A DNA stretch of 64,000 nt from Paucibacter aquatile (GTDB lineage Bacteria; Pseudomonadota; Gammaproteobacteria; Burkholderiales; Burkholderiaceae_C): positions 744,001-808,000 of the forward strand of contig NZ_POSP01000003.1 of NCBI RefSeq assembly GCF_002885975.1, given 5' to 3'. Within the stretch, counting starts at the first letter, position 1. Each line of letters starts with the position of its first letter. Below, piece after piece: positions 1-8,272 of this stretch. The translations under genes were made by a program, and so were the position numbers. A model generated the notes under the pieces. The model was not told the DNA's origin. It made no database searches and saw only the letters and a list, made by a program, of their open reading frames with translations.

Positions 1-1491
1 GCCGTCATGGACCCGCGCGCGCTGACCGAGTTGCTGCCCAACTGGAAGGAGCTCGGCGCGCCGCTGAACCAGGCGGTGCAGGCCGACGAGGTGCTCTTCC
101 TCAACGAAACCGGCGCCACCGCCACGCCGCAGTGGCTGATCCCCGGCTGCTTCCACAACGATGGCAACTACGTCATCTCGCTCGGCGCCGTCACCAAATG
201 GCTGGGCGAGCAGGCCGAGGGCCTGGGCGTGGAGATCTTCCCCGGCTTCACCGCCGCCGAAGTGGTCTACGGTGAAGACGGCAGCGTGCGCGGCGTCGCC
301 ACCGGCAATCTGGGCGTGGGCAAGGACGGCGAGCCGACCGAGAACTTCCAGCTCGGCATGGAACTGCTGGGCAAGTACACCATCTTTGCCGAAGGCGCCC
401 GCGGCCATCTGGGCAAGCAGCTGATCGCCAAGTTCCAGCTCGACGCCGGCAAAGACCCGCAAAGCTACGCCATCGGCATCAAGGAACTCTGGGAAGTGCC
501 GGCCGCGCAAGCGCAGCCCGGCCTGGTGGTGCACACCGCCGGCTGGCCCATGGACGGTGACACCTACGGCGGCGGCTTCCTCTACCACCTGGAGGGCAAC
601 AAGGTCACCCTGGGCTATGTGGTCGGCCTGGACTACAAAAACCCCTGGCTCTCGCCCTTTGAAGAGATGCAGCGCTGGAAGACCCACCCCAGCATCCGCA
701 AGCACATCGAAGGCGGCAAGCGCCTGGGCTACGGCGCCCGCGCCATCACGGCCGGCGGCCTCCTGAGCCTGCCCAAGACCGTGTTCCCCGGCGGCGCCCT
801 GGTCGGCTGCGATGCCGGCTACCTGAACGCCGCCCGCATCAAGGGCAGCCATGCCGCCATCAAGAGCGGCATGCTGGCGGCCGAGGCCGCTTTCGAAGCC
901 CTGGCCGCCGGCCGCCAGCATGACGAGCTGAGCGCCTACCCTGCCGCCTTTGAGCAAAGCTGGCTGCATGAAGAGCTGAACCAGTCGCGCAACTTCAAGC
1001 AATGGTTCAAGAAGGGCAATACCGTCGGCACGCTGATGACCGGCATCGAGCAATGGCTGCTGCCCAAGCTGGGCATGAAGAGCCCGCCGTGGACCATCCA
1101 CCGCCCCCTGCCCGACCACCTCTACCTCAAGCCGGCGGCCGAGTGCGCCAAGATCGACTACCCCAAACCGGACGGCAAGCTGACCTTTGACCGCCTGTCC
1201 TCGGTCTTTGTGTCCAACACCAACCACGAGGAAAACCAGCCCGCTCACCTGACGCTGAAAGACGCCTCGGTGCCGGTCTCGCTGAACCTGGCCAAATTCG
1301 CCGGCCCCGAGAGCCGCTACTGCCCGGCCGGCGTGTACGAGTTCGTCAAGACCGATGCCGGCGAAGACCGCCTGCAGATCAACGCCCAGAACTGCGTGCA
1401 CTGCAAGACCTGCGACATCAAGGACCCGAGCCAGAACATCGTCTGGGTCACGCCCGAAGGCGGTGGCGGGCCCAACTACGCCGGCATGTAA
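1..1491 (+). CDS. Electron transfer flavoprotein-ubiquinone oxidoreductase (5' truncated by window edge)
   Basis: This is the C-terminal roughly 495 residues of ETF-QO. The enzyme passes electrons from acyl-CoA dehydrogenases, via reduced ETF, to ubiquinone at the inner membrane. The frame is open from base 1, so the ATG at base 7 is internal. Full-length relatives have about 550-560 residues, so some 60 N-terminal residues with the FAD-binding motif lie upstream. The 4Fe-4S cluster motif is visible near the C-terminus: a cysteine in SRYCPAGVYEF followed by NCVHCKTCDIKDPSQN. The quinone-binding middle part is also recognisable (GYLNAARIKGSHAAIKSGM). A strong hairpin terminator follows 20 bases after the stop. 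The family assignment is firm. Confidence 0.96.
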   Translation, partial: AVMDPRALTELLPNWKELGAPLNQAVQADEVLFLNETGATATPQWLIPGCFHNDGNYVISLGAVTKWLGEQAEGLGVEIFPGFTAAEVVYGEDGSVRGVATGNLGVGKDGEPTENFQLGMELLGKYTIFAEGARGHLGKQLIAKFQLDAGKDPQSYAIGIKELWEVPAAQAQPGLVVHTAGWPMDGDTYGGGFLYHLEGNKVTLGYVVGLDYKNPWLSPFEEMQRWKTHPSIRKHIEGGKRLGYGARAITAGGLLSLPKTVFPGGALVGCDAGYLNAARIKGSHAAIKSGMLAAEAAFEALAAGRQHDELSAYPAAFEQSWLHEELNQSRNFKQWFKKGNTVGTLMTGIEQWLLPKLGMKSPPWTIHRPLPDHLYLKPAAECAKIDYPKPDGKLTFDRLSSVFVSNTNHEENQPAHLTLKDASVPVSLNLAKFAGPESRYCPAGVYEFVKTDAGEDRLQINAQNCVHCKTCDIKDPSQNIVWVTPEGGGGPNYAGM

Positions 1492-1511
1492 CAGAAAAAT
1501 CGCGCCGCAAG

Positions 1512-1537
1512 CGGGCCCTGCACAGGGCCCGTTTTCT
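1512..1537 (+). terminator. Rho-independent terminator of the ETF-QO gene
   Basis: A perfect stem with CGGGCCCT/AGGGCCCG arms is followed by TTTTCTT. It separates the ETF-QO gene from the riboswitch transcript downstream. Confidence 0.85.
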
Positions 1538-1628
1538 TATCTGCGCCGCTTGCATACAAGTTCTCACAATTGCGCGATGTGCGCTCTGTGCCCCTGGACT
1601 GCCGCAGGCCCCGGCCCTATCGTGCGGG

Positions 1629-1720
1629 CACCCGCAAACCTTGTGAAAGCAAGGGACGCAAAGCCTCCGGCCTACAGCGCACCGCCTGACAGCGCGCCAC
1701 GGTAGCGGGGCTGCCAGGTG
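1629..1720 (+). promoter_or_regulatory. Cyclic-di-GMP-I (GEMM) riboswitch aptamer
   Basis: The segment carries the hallmark blocks of the class I c-di-GMP riboswitch in order: CGCAAACC (1633-1640), a GAAA loop (1645-1648), GGGACGCAAAGCC (1653-1665), GGCCTA (1669-1674), and GGTAGCGGGGCTGCC (1701-1715). The second stem contains a GGTAGC/GCTGCC pairing that matches the family's tetraloop-receptor side. CACC (1629-1632) can pair with GGTG (1717-1720) to close the basal P1 stem. It lies in the leader of the secreted subtilase gene starting at 1773, so expression of that protease is probably set by c-di-GMP. The call rests on motif recognition by eye; a covariance-model search was not run. Confidence 0.9.
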
Positions 1721-1744
1721 AGCGCCTAGAGATGGCGGAGCCTG

Positions 1745-1763
1745 GCCTCGATCCTCCCGAGGC
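1745..1763 (+). promoter_or_regulatory. Hairpin covering the likely ribosome-binding site (putative riboswitch expression platform)
   Basis: GCCTCG (1745-1750) and CGAGGC (1758-1763) form a 6-bp stem with a 7-base loop. The 3' arm contains GAGG (1759-1762), the only convincing Shine-Dalgarno, 10 bases before the ATG at 1773. No U-tract follows, so control at translation initiation is more likely than termination. That mechanism is inference. Confidence 0.5.
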
Positions 1764-1772
1764 AGATCCCTG

Positions 1773-3719
1773 ATGCTGTACCTGGCCACATTCCCTCTGC
1801 GCGCCACCCAGCTCGCCGCCGCACTCACCCTGGCCACCTGGGCCAGCTCGGCCAGCTTCCCGGCCCAAGCCCGCCCGCCCCTGCAGCTCGACGATCTCAC
1901 GCCCACGATGGCGCGTTTCGAACCCACCCCGAACACCGACCGCCTGATCGTCAAATACCGCAGCGGCGCGGTCAGCAGCAATGCCGACGGCAGCCCCAAT
2001 GCCCGCAGCGAAGCCGCCATGCAGGTGGCTGCCAACCGCCAGGGCGTGCGCATGAAACACCTGCGCCGCATGGCCAACGGCGCCCAAGTCTTCCACCTCG
2101 ACCGTCGCCTGAGTCTGGCCGATGCCGGCGCCATGGCTGCCAATCTGCGCATGGGCGATGCCGCCATCGAGTATGTGGAGCCCGACCGCCTGCACCATCC
2201 GACCCTGGTGCCCAACGACAGCTTGCTGGCCCAGCAATGGAGCCTCAGTGACAACGTGGCCGGCATCCGCGCCCCGGCGGCCTGGGACCGCAGCACCGGT
2301 GCCGGTGTGACCGTGGCCGTGCTGGACACCGGCGTACGCCCCCATGCCGACCTGAGCGCCCGCCTGCTGCCCGGCTATGACTTCATCAGCAGCGCCAGCT
2401 TCGCCGGCGACGGCAATGCCCGCGATGCCGATGCCAGCGACCCCGGCGACTTCACGCTCAACAACCAATGCGGCAGCGGCTCAAGAGCCAATAACAGCTC
2501 CTGGCACGGCACCCATGTGGCCGGCATCGCCGCCGCCAGCGGCGGCAACGGCGTGGGCGTGGCCGGCGTGGCCTATGCCGCCAAGGTGCTGCCCTTACGC
2601 GTGCTGGGCCGCTGCGGCGGCTATGACTCGGACATCGCCGACGCCATCGTCTGGGCCGTGGGCGGCAGCGTCAGCGGCCTGCCGGTCAACCCCAACCCAG
2701 CCAAGGTGCTGAACCTGTCCCTGGGTGGCAACGGCGCCTGCAGCACCACCACCCAGAATGCCATCAACACCGCGAGAGCCAAGGGCGCCGTGGTCGTGGT
2801 GGCGGCCGGCAACAGCAAGGTCGACGCTGCAGGCAGCTCGCCCGCCAACTGCAGCGGCGTGATCGTGGTGGCCGCCACCGGCAAGACCGGCGGCCGCGCC
2901 AGCTACTCCAACTTCGGCAGCAAGGTGACACTGGCCGCCCCGGGCGGTGATGGCAGCTTCGGCATCCTTTCCACCTGGAACGCCGGCACCACCAAGCCCG
3001 GCGCCGACAACTACGGCTCGATGATGGGCACCTCCATGGCCACGCCGGTGGTCAGCGGCGTGGCCGCCCTGATGCTGGCGGTCAACCCCAAGCTGACACC
3101 GGATCAGGTGGCCAGCCTGCTCAAGAGCAGCGCCCGTGCCTTCCCTGCCGCCTGCAGCGGCTGCGGCAGCGGCCTGGTCGATGCCAATGCCGCGGTGCTG
3201 GCCGCCGTGGCGGCCAAGACCAGCGCGCCGGCCCCTGCGCCCGCTCCCTCACCCGCACCAACCCCGGCACTGGCCCCCACACCGGCGCCCAAACCCGCCC
3301 CGGTGCCCGCACCCACCCCAGCGCCAACGCCGGCACCGGCGCCCTCGCCCATCCCAGCCCTGCTCAAGCTCAGTGACAAAGAGCCCAACGAGAGCATCAC
3401 CACGGCTCAAGCTGTTGCCAGCCTGCCCGCCCAAGTGGCCGGCAGCATCAGCAGCACCAGTGACAACGACTACTTCAAGTTCACCCTGCCGGCCGGCAAG
3501 ACGGTCACCGCCGTGCTGAGCGCCAGCAGCGCCGCCTCGGGCTTCGGCGTCGGTGTCTACATGAGCACGGGTCAGACGGTGCTGCTGTCCAATGGCATCG
3601 TCGGCGCCAGCCAGCAGCTCAAGATCAGCAACCCCGGCGGCAGTGCCGTGACCCTGGTGCTGCGTGTGATGCGCAGTGCGGGCACGACCGGGGCGTACAC
3701 CTTGAAGATGACGCTCTGA
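1773..3719 (+). CDS. Secreted S8 (subtilisin-like) serine peptidase with PPC domain
   Basis: This 648-residue exported protease has a signal peptide ending near ASFPAQA (about residue 33) and then a short propeptide. The catalytic domain carries Asp185 (VLDTG), His245 (HGTHVAG) and Ser421 (GTSMATP). A Pro/Ala-rich linker follows (about residues 487-535), then a pre-peptidase C-terminal (PPC) domain beginning at DKEPNES. Such PPC domains are usually removed from, or attached to, secreted proteases. The gene stands alone behind a c-di-GMP-I riboswitch, which suggests it acts in biofilm formation or dispersal, or in nutrient scavenging under c-di-GMP control. The ATG is chosen because it directly precedes a good signal peptide. 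Substrate specificity cannot be read from sequence. Confidence 0.94.
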   Translation: MLYLATFPLRATQLAAALTLATWASSASFPAQARPPLQLDDLTPTMARFEPTPNTDRLIVKYRSGAVSSNADGSPNARSEAAMQVAANRQGVRMKHLRRMANGAQVFHLDRRLSLADAGAMAANLRMGDAAIEYVEPDRLHHPTLVPNDSLLAQQWSLSDNVAGIRAPAAWDRSTGAGVTVAVLDTGVRPHADLSARLLPGYDFISSASFAGDGNARDADASDPGDFTLNNQCGSGSRANNSSWHGTHVAGIAAASGGNGVGVAGVAYAAKVLPLRVLGRCGGYDSDIADAIVWAVGGSVSGLPVNPNPAKVLNLSLGGNGACSTTTQNAINTARAKGAVVVVAAGNSKVDAAGSSPANCSGVIVVAATGKTGGRASYSNFGSKVTLAAPGGDGSFGILSTWNAGTTKPGADNYGSMMGTSMATPVVSGVAALMLAVNPKLTPDQVASLLKSSARAFPAACSGCGSGLVDANAAVLAAVAAKTSAPAPAPAPSPAPTPALAPTPAPKPAPVPAPTPAPTPAPAPSPIPALLKLSDKEPNESITTAQAVASLPAQVAGSISSTSDNDYFKFTLPAGKTVTAVLSASSAASGFGVGVYMSTGQTVLLSNGIVGASQQLKISNPGGSAVTLVLRVMRSAGTTGAYTLKMTL

Positions 3720-3824
3720 CGCTCTGACGCACCAGCGCACTCGCGTCATCCTCGGCTCGAGACCGAGCCGCTCTGCCCCTGGCAGCGCGGCTTTCGGCCT
3801 TGCTGCGTGAAGCACGCACGCAGC

Positions 3825-5087
3825 TCAGAGCATGGCTGCAGCGCGAGCCCGGCTCCTGCGGAACACCCAGACGAAGAGCAACGCGGCAGGAATCGTCAGC
3901 GCCAGCTCGGCCAGCAAGGTCAGGCGGCCGCCGAACTGCGCAAACACCCAGCCGTACAGCGCCGTGGTCCAGCCGATCGGGGTGTTGGAGAGCGAGGCCA
4001 TGAGGTTGTACTTGGTGGCGGCAGCGCCCTTGCCGATGGCCTCCAGCGTCACGGCCGAAAAGCCGGCGTAGCACAGGCCCGTGATCAGGGAGTAGAGGCT
4101 GGTCCAGAGCACGAAATGCCACTCGGTGTGCGGCGCCACCGCCATGGCCACACTGGCGCCCGCCAGCAGCAGGCCGAATAGCACATAGGCCATCTGCCGA
4201 TTCATGCGGTCGCAGATGTAGCCGCCGACCAGGCAACCCAGGGCCGAGAGCAGGCCGGCCACCGTGCCGGTGACCAGGGCCACGGTGTTGGCCGAGGCCT
4301 GCCACTCGGTCGCCATGATGGAGTACATATTTGCCATCGAGCCGGTGCCCAGCGGCAGGAAGACCAGCAGCATGGCCAGGGCGCCATTGCGCGAGCGGAC
4401 CACGGCCCAGAGATCGGCCCAGGTTTCACGCAAGCGCTCGCCGATGCGCGCCGGTGCCGCGCCCTCGGCTTGCTCGGCGGCCGGCTCGCTGCCCTCCGAC
4501 ACCCAGAAAATCGGCCAGGCGCAGAGCACGCACAGGCCGGCCAGGGCCGCTGCGCCCATCTGGGGCGAGAGCCCACCGGACTGGATCAGCCACAGGGCCG
4601 CACCGCCGCCCAGGCCACCACCGCCGAGATTGCCGGCCTGGAACCAGCCGGCAGCGCGGCCCTTGGCATGCTCGGGCGTCTGATGCGCCATCAGGCTGTC
4701 CACCGCCATGGCCAGAAAGGTCGAGGCCGTGCCCATCACCAGCACCCAGATCGTCAGCCGGGTCATGGAGGCGGCACTCAGCGGGCTGCTGCCCACCAGC
4801 AGCATGGACAGCACGATGCCCACCAGGCCCAGCACATACCAGGTCTTGCGGCTCAGGCTCAGGTCCACCACTGGGGCCCAGAGGAACTTCCAGGTCTGCG
4901 GCAGATAGGCCAGGGCCAGCAAGCCAGCCACCGACTCGGCCCCCACCTGGGCCTGGGTCAGCAGATAGGCCAGGCAGACCGCGGTGTAGCCGGTGGTCGC
5001 GCCAAACGGCGCGATCAGGAACATGAAGAACGAGGGGTGAAGCAAGCGGCGCTCGGAATCAACCAAGGCCTTGGCAGCGGTGCTCAT
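3825..5087 (-). CDS. MFS permease, AmpG-like
   Basis: This 420-residue polytopic inner-membrane protein has about 12 hydrophobic segments. Its first loop has the form LPQTWKFLWAPVVD, as in the AmpG/PAT branch of the major facilitator superfamily. AmpG proteins import anhydromuropeptides or related solutes; the substrate here is unknown. The ATG at 5087 is preferred over an upstream TTG at 5102, because the residues after it (MSTAAKALVD) look like a normal N-terminus. The gene is a monocistron, convergent with the subtilase gene. A perfect 8-bp hairpin sits 16 bases upstream of the ATG. Confidence 0.85.
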   Translation of the reverse strand: MSTAAKALVDSERRLLHPSFFMFLIAPFGATTGYTAVCLAYLLTQAQVGAESVAGLLALAYLPQTWKFLWAPVVDLSLSRKTWYVLGLVGIVLSMLLVGSSPLSAASMTRLTIWVLVMGTASTFLAMAVDSLMAHQTPEHAKGRAAGWFQAGNLGGGGLGGGAALWLIQSGGLSPQMGAAALAGLCVLCAWPIFWVSEGSEPAAEQAEGAAPARIGERLRETWADLWAVVRSRNGALAMLLVFLPLGTGSMANMYSIMATEWQASANTVALVTGTVAGLLSALGCLVGGYICDRMNRQMAYVLFGLLLAGASVAMAVAPHTEWHFVLWTSLYSLITGLCYAGFSAVTLEAIGKGAAATKYNLMASLSNTPIGWTTALYGWVFAQFGGRLTLLAELALTIPAALLFVWVFRRSRARAAAML

Positions 5088-5102
5088 GGGAAGGGGCAGC
5101 AA

Positions 5103-5122
5103 GGGTCAGCAAAGGCTGACCC
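5103..5122 (-). promoter_or_regulatory. Perfect hairpin or operator in the MFS gene leader
   Basis: GGGTCAGC and GCTGACCC form an 8-bp perfect inverted repeat with a 4-base loop, just upstream of the permease start codon. It could be a repressor site or an RNA hairpin. The sequence does not say which. Confidence 0.4.
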
Positions 5123-5175
5123 GACCGTCGAGCGGGGACGCCAGCTGGAATGTGGATGGATGGACCGAAGCGCAA

Positions 5176-5204
5176 CACAGCACTGCACAGCACAGCACTG
5201 CACA
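5176..5204. repeat. Short tandem repeat, 15-bp period
   Basis: CACAGCACTGCACA occurs perfectly at 5176-5189 and again at 5191-5204, in the 228-bp gap upstream of the permease gene. No function is apparent. Confidence 0.7.
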
Positions 5205-5315
5205 AGGATGCACCACGACTTTCAGGCCTGCACCCTAACACCCGCCACCGCCCCAGCGGCTCCGGTCTGACCCTGCATTGCCTGCCCGCCTCAGCCCCTG
5301 AGCCGGGGGCACCGG

Positions 5316-5954
5316 TCAGCGCAGCATCGCTTGCAGCCGCGCTTTCACGGCCGGCCACTCGTGATCGAGCACCGAGAAGTAGACGGTGTCGCGCACACGG
5401 CCGGTGTCGGTCAGGGTGTGGCGGCGCAAGATGCCCTCTTGCTGTGCGCCGATGCGGGCGATGGCAGCGCGCGATCTGGCATTGAGCGCATCGGTCTTGA
5501 GCTCCACCCGCCAGGCGCCCAGGGTCTCGAAGGCATGGGTCAGCAGCAAGGTCTTGGCTTCGGTGTTGGCGCCGCTGCGCTGCCAGGCGCGGCCCAGCCA
5601 GGTCCAGCCGATCTCCAGTCTATGGTCGCGCGGTGAGATATTGCCGAAGCGGGTGCAGCCGATCACCCGGTCCTCGGCCAGGGAGCGGATGGCAAAGGGC
5701 AGCGAGCTGCCGCGCGCCTGCTCCTGCAGTGCCGTCTCCACGTACGCCCGCATCTGCGCTTCGCTGCGCACCTGGGTGGGCACCCACTGCCAGAGCTCGG
5801 GGTCCAGGCCCACGGCACACAAGCCCGGCAGGTGTTGATCGAGGTCCAGAGGCTCCAGGCAGACCTCGCGGCCTTGCAGGCGCACCGGCTGAATCTGCAT
5901 CGGGGCGATGTCCGGCGGCACTGGGACTTGAAGTTGTTGCGGTTCAGCTTGCAT
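5316..5954 (-). CDS. GNAT-family N-acetyltransferase (RimJ/RimL-like)
   Basis: The 212-residue protein has the GNAT fold of the RimJ/RimL type. Recognisable parts are a central strand IGCTRFGNI, the acetyl-CoA region around RLEIGWTWLGRAWQRSGANTE, and RVELKTDALNARSRAAIARIG near the C-terminus. It would transfer acetyl groups to a protein N-terminus, small amine or amino-acid-like substrate that cannot be named. It lies 32 bp downstream of the PaiB-like gene on the same strand. This recalls the paiAB arrangement of Bacillus, although this acetyltransferase belongs to a different GNAT subgroup. The start used is ATG 5954; ATG 5900 is also possible. Confidence 0.86.
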   Translation of the reverse strand: MQAEPQQLQVPVPPDIAPMQIQPVRLQGREVCLEPLDLDQHLPGLCAVGLDPELWQWVPTQVRSEAQMRAYVETALQEQARGSSLPFAIRSLAEDRVIGCTRFGNISPRDHRLEIGWTWLGRAWQRSGANTEAKTLLLTHAFETLGAWRVELKTDALNARSRAAIARIGAQQEGILRRHTLTDTGRVRDTVYFSVLDHEWPAVKARLQAMLR

Positions 5955-5986
5955 CTGCTGTGTCAGTGGGTGGGTTGATCGGTGTC

Positions 5987-6637
5987 TCACAGGCCCAGCC
6001 GCTCCATCCAGGCCGCCAGCTCTTGCTCGCGCGGATGGCCGCCTTCGCTCCAGGCGGCACGGATGCGCTGGCGCTCGGCGGCGCTGCGGTTCTGGCTCAG
6101 CTTGAACTTGGCCTCCCAGCGCCGGATGTGCAGGCGAAAGCCGACGATGGCGCCCAGCAAGCGTTGCTGGTAATCGGGTGAGAGGCCGCGCCATTGCTCG
6201 GCATAGGCCGGCTCGTGCGAGGTGATCAGGCGCTTGAGCAGGGCGTCCTTGGCCTGGACCTCGTCCACCAGCTCCAGCTCACCGTAGACATGCACGGCCA
6301 TGTAGTTCCAGGTCGGCACGTTCTGCAGGCTCTCGTAGTGGTGCGGCGAGACATAGGCGCCGGGGCCGCTGAACACCGCCAGCACCTGCGGGCCTCCTGC
6401 CTGCAGCAGCCCGGCCAGCCAGGCCCAGTGCGGGTTGGCGCGGGCCATATGGCCTTCCAGACACCAGGCCGGCTGACCCTGCCCGTCCGCGGGCAGCTCC
6501 AGCAGGCTCAGCGGCAGATGGCTGCCAAAGCTCTCGCCCCGGGGATCGGGGCCGACCAAGAGGGCCAGGGGCTGCTCGGCCATGAAGCGGCGGGCTTGAG
6601 CGAACTCTTCGCAGCGGAAATGGGCAGGTTGGTACAT
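5987..6637 (-). CDS. PaiB-like FMN-binding protein
   Basis: This 216-residue protein of the PaiB family (annotated as FMN-binding negative transcriptional regulators) has the typical opening MYQPAHF, the central SPHHYESLQNVPTWNYMAVH, and the C-terminal KLSQNRSAAERQRI. Family members have a split-barrel flavin-binding fold, and direct DNA binding is poorly established. It is divergent from a MocR regulator and cotranscribed with a GNAT gene. PaiB/GNAT targets of MocR regulators are common, which supports local control. The start is ATG 6637; ATG 6649 is also in frame. Confidence 0.9.
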   Translation of the reverse strand: MYQPAHFRCEEFAQARRFMAEQPLALLVGPDPRGESFGSHLPLSLLELPADGQGQPAWCLEGHMARANPHWAWLAGLLQAGGPQVLAVFSGPGAYVSPHHYESLQNVPTWNYMAVHVYGELELVDEVQAKDALLKRLITSHEPAYAEQWRGLSPDYQQRLLGAIVGFRLHIRRWEAKFKLSQNRSAAERQRIRAAWSEGGHPREQELAAWMERLGL

Positions 6638-6660
6638 GGCGCTCAGCATAGGGCGCCGCT

Positions 6661-6703
6661 TGGTACCATCAAAGAGCCACTTTTCAAAAAAATGATGGAA
6701 CCA
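6661..6703. promoter_or_regulatory. Inverted repeat between paiB-like and mocR-like genes (probable MocR operator)
   Basis: TGGTACCATCA (6661-6671) and TGATGGAACCA (6693-6703) are inverted copies matching at 10 of 11 positions. They flank an AT-rich stretch that is unusual for this GC-rich DNA. The position between divergent genes fits a MocR operator. The right arm overlaps the upstream candidate ATG of the regulator (6692), which slightly favours the later ATG at 6755. Confidence 0.55.
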
Positions 6704-8251
6704 ATTTCCAAGCGACAGCCGCCACAAGCCGCCCTGGCACTGGACCCGACCGGCATGCAGCTGCTGGGCGAGGCTGGCGCCGGAAATGACGCGGCGCCCG
6801 GCCTGAGCCAGCAGATCCACGGCCAGATCAAGGCCCGCATCCTGCAGGCCCAGCTGGCACCCGGCGCACGCCTGCCGACCAGCCGCGCCCTGGCCCAGGC
6901 CCTGGCGGTGTCGCGCAACACGGTGCTGCGGGCCTACGAGCAGCTGGAGAGCGAGGGCTTCATCCGCTCGCGCATGGGGGCTGGCAGTTATGTCAGCGAT
7001 CTGGCCGCGCCGTCGTCATCCGCCTCTCCCACGACCCCAAGCCGCGCCGCGAGTCCGCGTACGCCCGACAGCCCGCTCTGGCTGCGCCTGCAGGACTACC
7101 AGCCCAGCCCTGTCGTGCAAGGCCCGGGCCGGGCCTTTCGCCACGGCCTGCCGGCGCTGGATCTCTTCCCCCACGCGCTCTGGTCGCGCTTGCAGGCCCG
7201 CTTCTGGCGCGCGCAAGCGCGGCCCGGCCCTCGGGCCTCCTTGAGCTACGAGGATGCAGCCGGCCTGCCGCGCCTGCGCGAGCTGATCGCCGGCTATCTG
7301 AGCCACTCGCGCGGCTTGCACTGCCGCGCCGATCAGGTGCTGGTGACGGCCGGCTCGCAGCAGGCGATTGCCATGGCCGCCCTGGCCCTGCTGCGCTCGG
7401 GCGACCGGGTGGGCATGGAGTCCCCCGGCTACCGCGCTGCCGCTGCGGCCCTAGGGCTGAGCGGCGCGCAGGTGCTGCCGGTGCCGCTGGATGGCCAGGG
7501 CCTGCGCATCGGCTCACTGCAGGCCCTGGGGCGGCTGCGCCTGGTCTACACCACGCCCTCGCACCAGTATCCGACCGGGGTGGTGATGAGTGCGCAACGG
7601 CGCCTGGAGCTGCTGGCCTGGGCGCGCCAGAACGATGCCTACGTGCTGGAGGACGATTACGACGGCGAGTACCGCTTCAGCGGCGTGCCTCTGGCGCCTC
7701 TGGCTTCGCTGGAGGGCGAGTCGGATGCGCGCACGCTGTATGTGGGCAGCTTCTCCAAGCTGCTGTTCCCGGGCCTGCGCCTGGGCTATCTGGTGGCGCC
7801 GGCGGCCTGGCTGCCGACGCTGGCGCGCCTGCGCTCGGTACTGGACCGCCAGGCCTCGATCGCCGATCAGGCGGTGCTGGCCGAGTTCATGGCCGAGGGG
7901 CATTTTCTGCGCCATGTGCGGCGCATGCGGCGGGCCGCACGCGAGCGGCGCGACGCCCTGCTGCAGGCCTGGGCCCAGGAGCTGCTGCCCCTGCACCCGC
8001 AGCACCGCCTGCAGCCGGTGCCGGCTGGGCTGCAGGCCTTTCTGCCCCTGGCCGACCGCACGGAGGAGACGCGCCTGGCCGAACGGGCGCGGCGCGCCGG
8101 CATCGAGCTGGGCGCGCTGGCGCAAATGGGCGGCCTGCCGGCGCACAGCCAGCAAGCGGGCCTGGTGCTGGGCTTTGCCAGCGTGCCCACGGCCGAGATC
8201 GCCCCGGCCGTGCGCGCACTGGCCCAGGCCTGGCGGGATGGATCCAGCTGA
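6692..8251 (+). CDS. MocR/PdxR-family regulator (GntR HTH fused to class I aminotransferase domain)
   Basis: The protein has an N-terminal GntR winged helix (LPTSRALAQALAVSRNTVLRA) joined to a fold type I aminotransferase domain. The PLP lysine is in the segment YVGSFSKLLFPGLRLGY, preceded by LEDDYDGEYRF. MocR proteins sense PLP or amino compounds and usually control a divergent gene, here the PaiB/GNAT pair. With ATG 6692 it has 519 residues. With ATG 6755 it has 498, nearer the family norm; that start also leaves the inverted repeat wholly intergenic and avoids a run of untypical codons. The family call is firm and the start is uncertain. Confidence 0.92.
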   Translation: MMEPISKRQPPQAALALDPTGMQLLGEAGAGNDAAPGLSQQIHGQIKARILQAQLAPGARLPTSRALAQALAVSRNTVLRAYEQLESEGFIRSRMGAGSYVSDLAAPSSSASPTTPSRAASPRTPDSPLWLRLQDYQPSPVVQGPGRAFRHGLPALDLFPHALWSRLQARFWRAQARPGPRASLSYEDAAGLPRLRELIAGYLSHSRGLHCRADQVLVTAGSQQAIAMAALALLRSGDRVGMESPGYRAAAAALGLSGAQVLPVPLDGQGLRIGSLQALGRLRLVYTTPSHQYPTGVVMSAQRRLELLAWARQNDAYVLEDDYDGEYRFSGVPLAPLASLEGESDARTLYVGSFSKLLFPGLRLGYLVAPAAWLPTLARLRSVLDRQASIADQAVLAEFMAEGHFLRHVRRMRRAARERRDALLQAWAQELLPLHPQHRLQPVPAGLQAFLPLADRTEETRLAERARRAGIELGALAQMGGLPAHSQQAGLVLGFASVPTAEIAPAVRALAQAWRDGSS

Positions 8252-8272
8252 TCCCTCCCGCCCCTCCCTGGC

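Noticed and set aside
3753..3770. Hairpin CGGCTCG/CGAGCCG between the subtilase and permease genes
   Set aside because: It has a 7-bp stem but no T-tract on either strand, so I do not call it a terminator.
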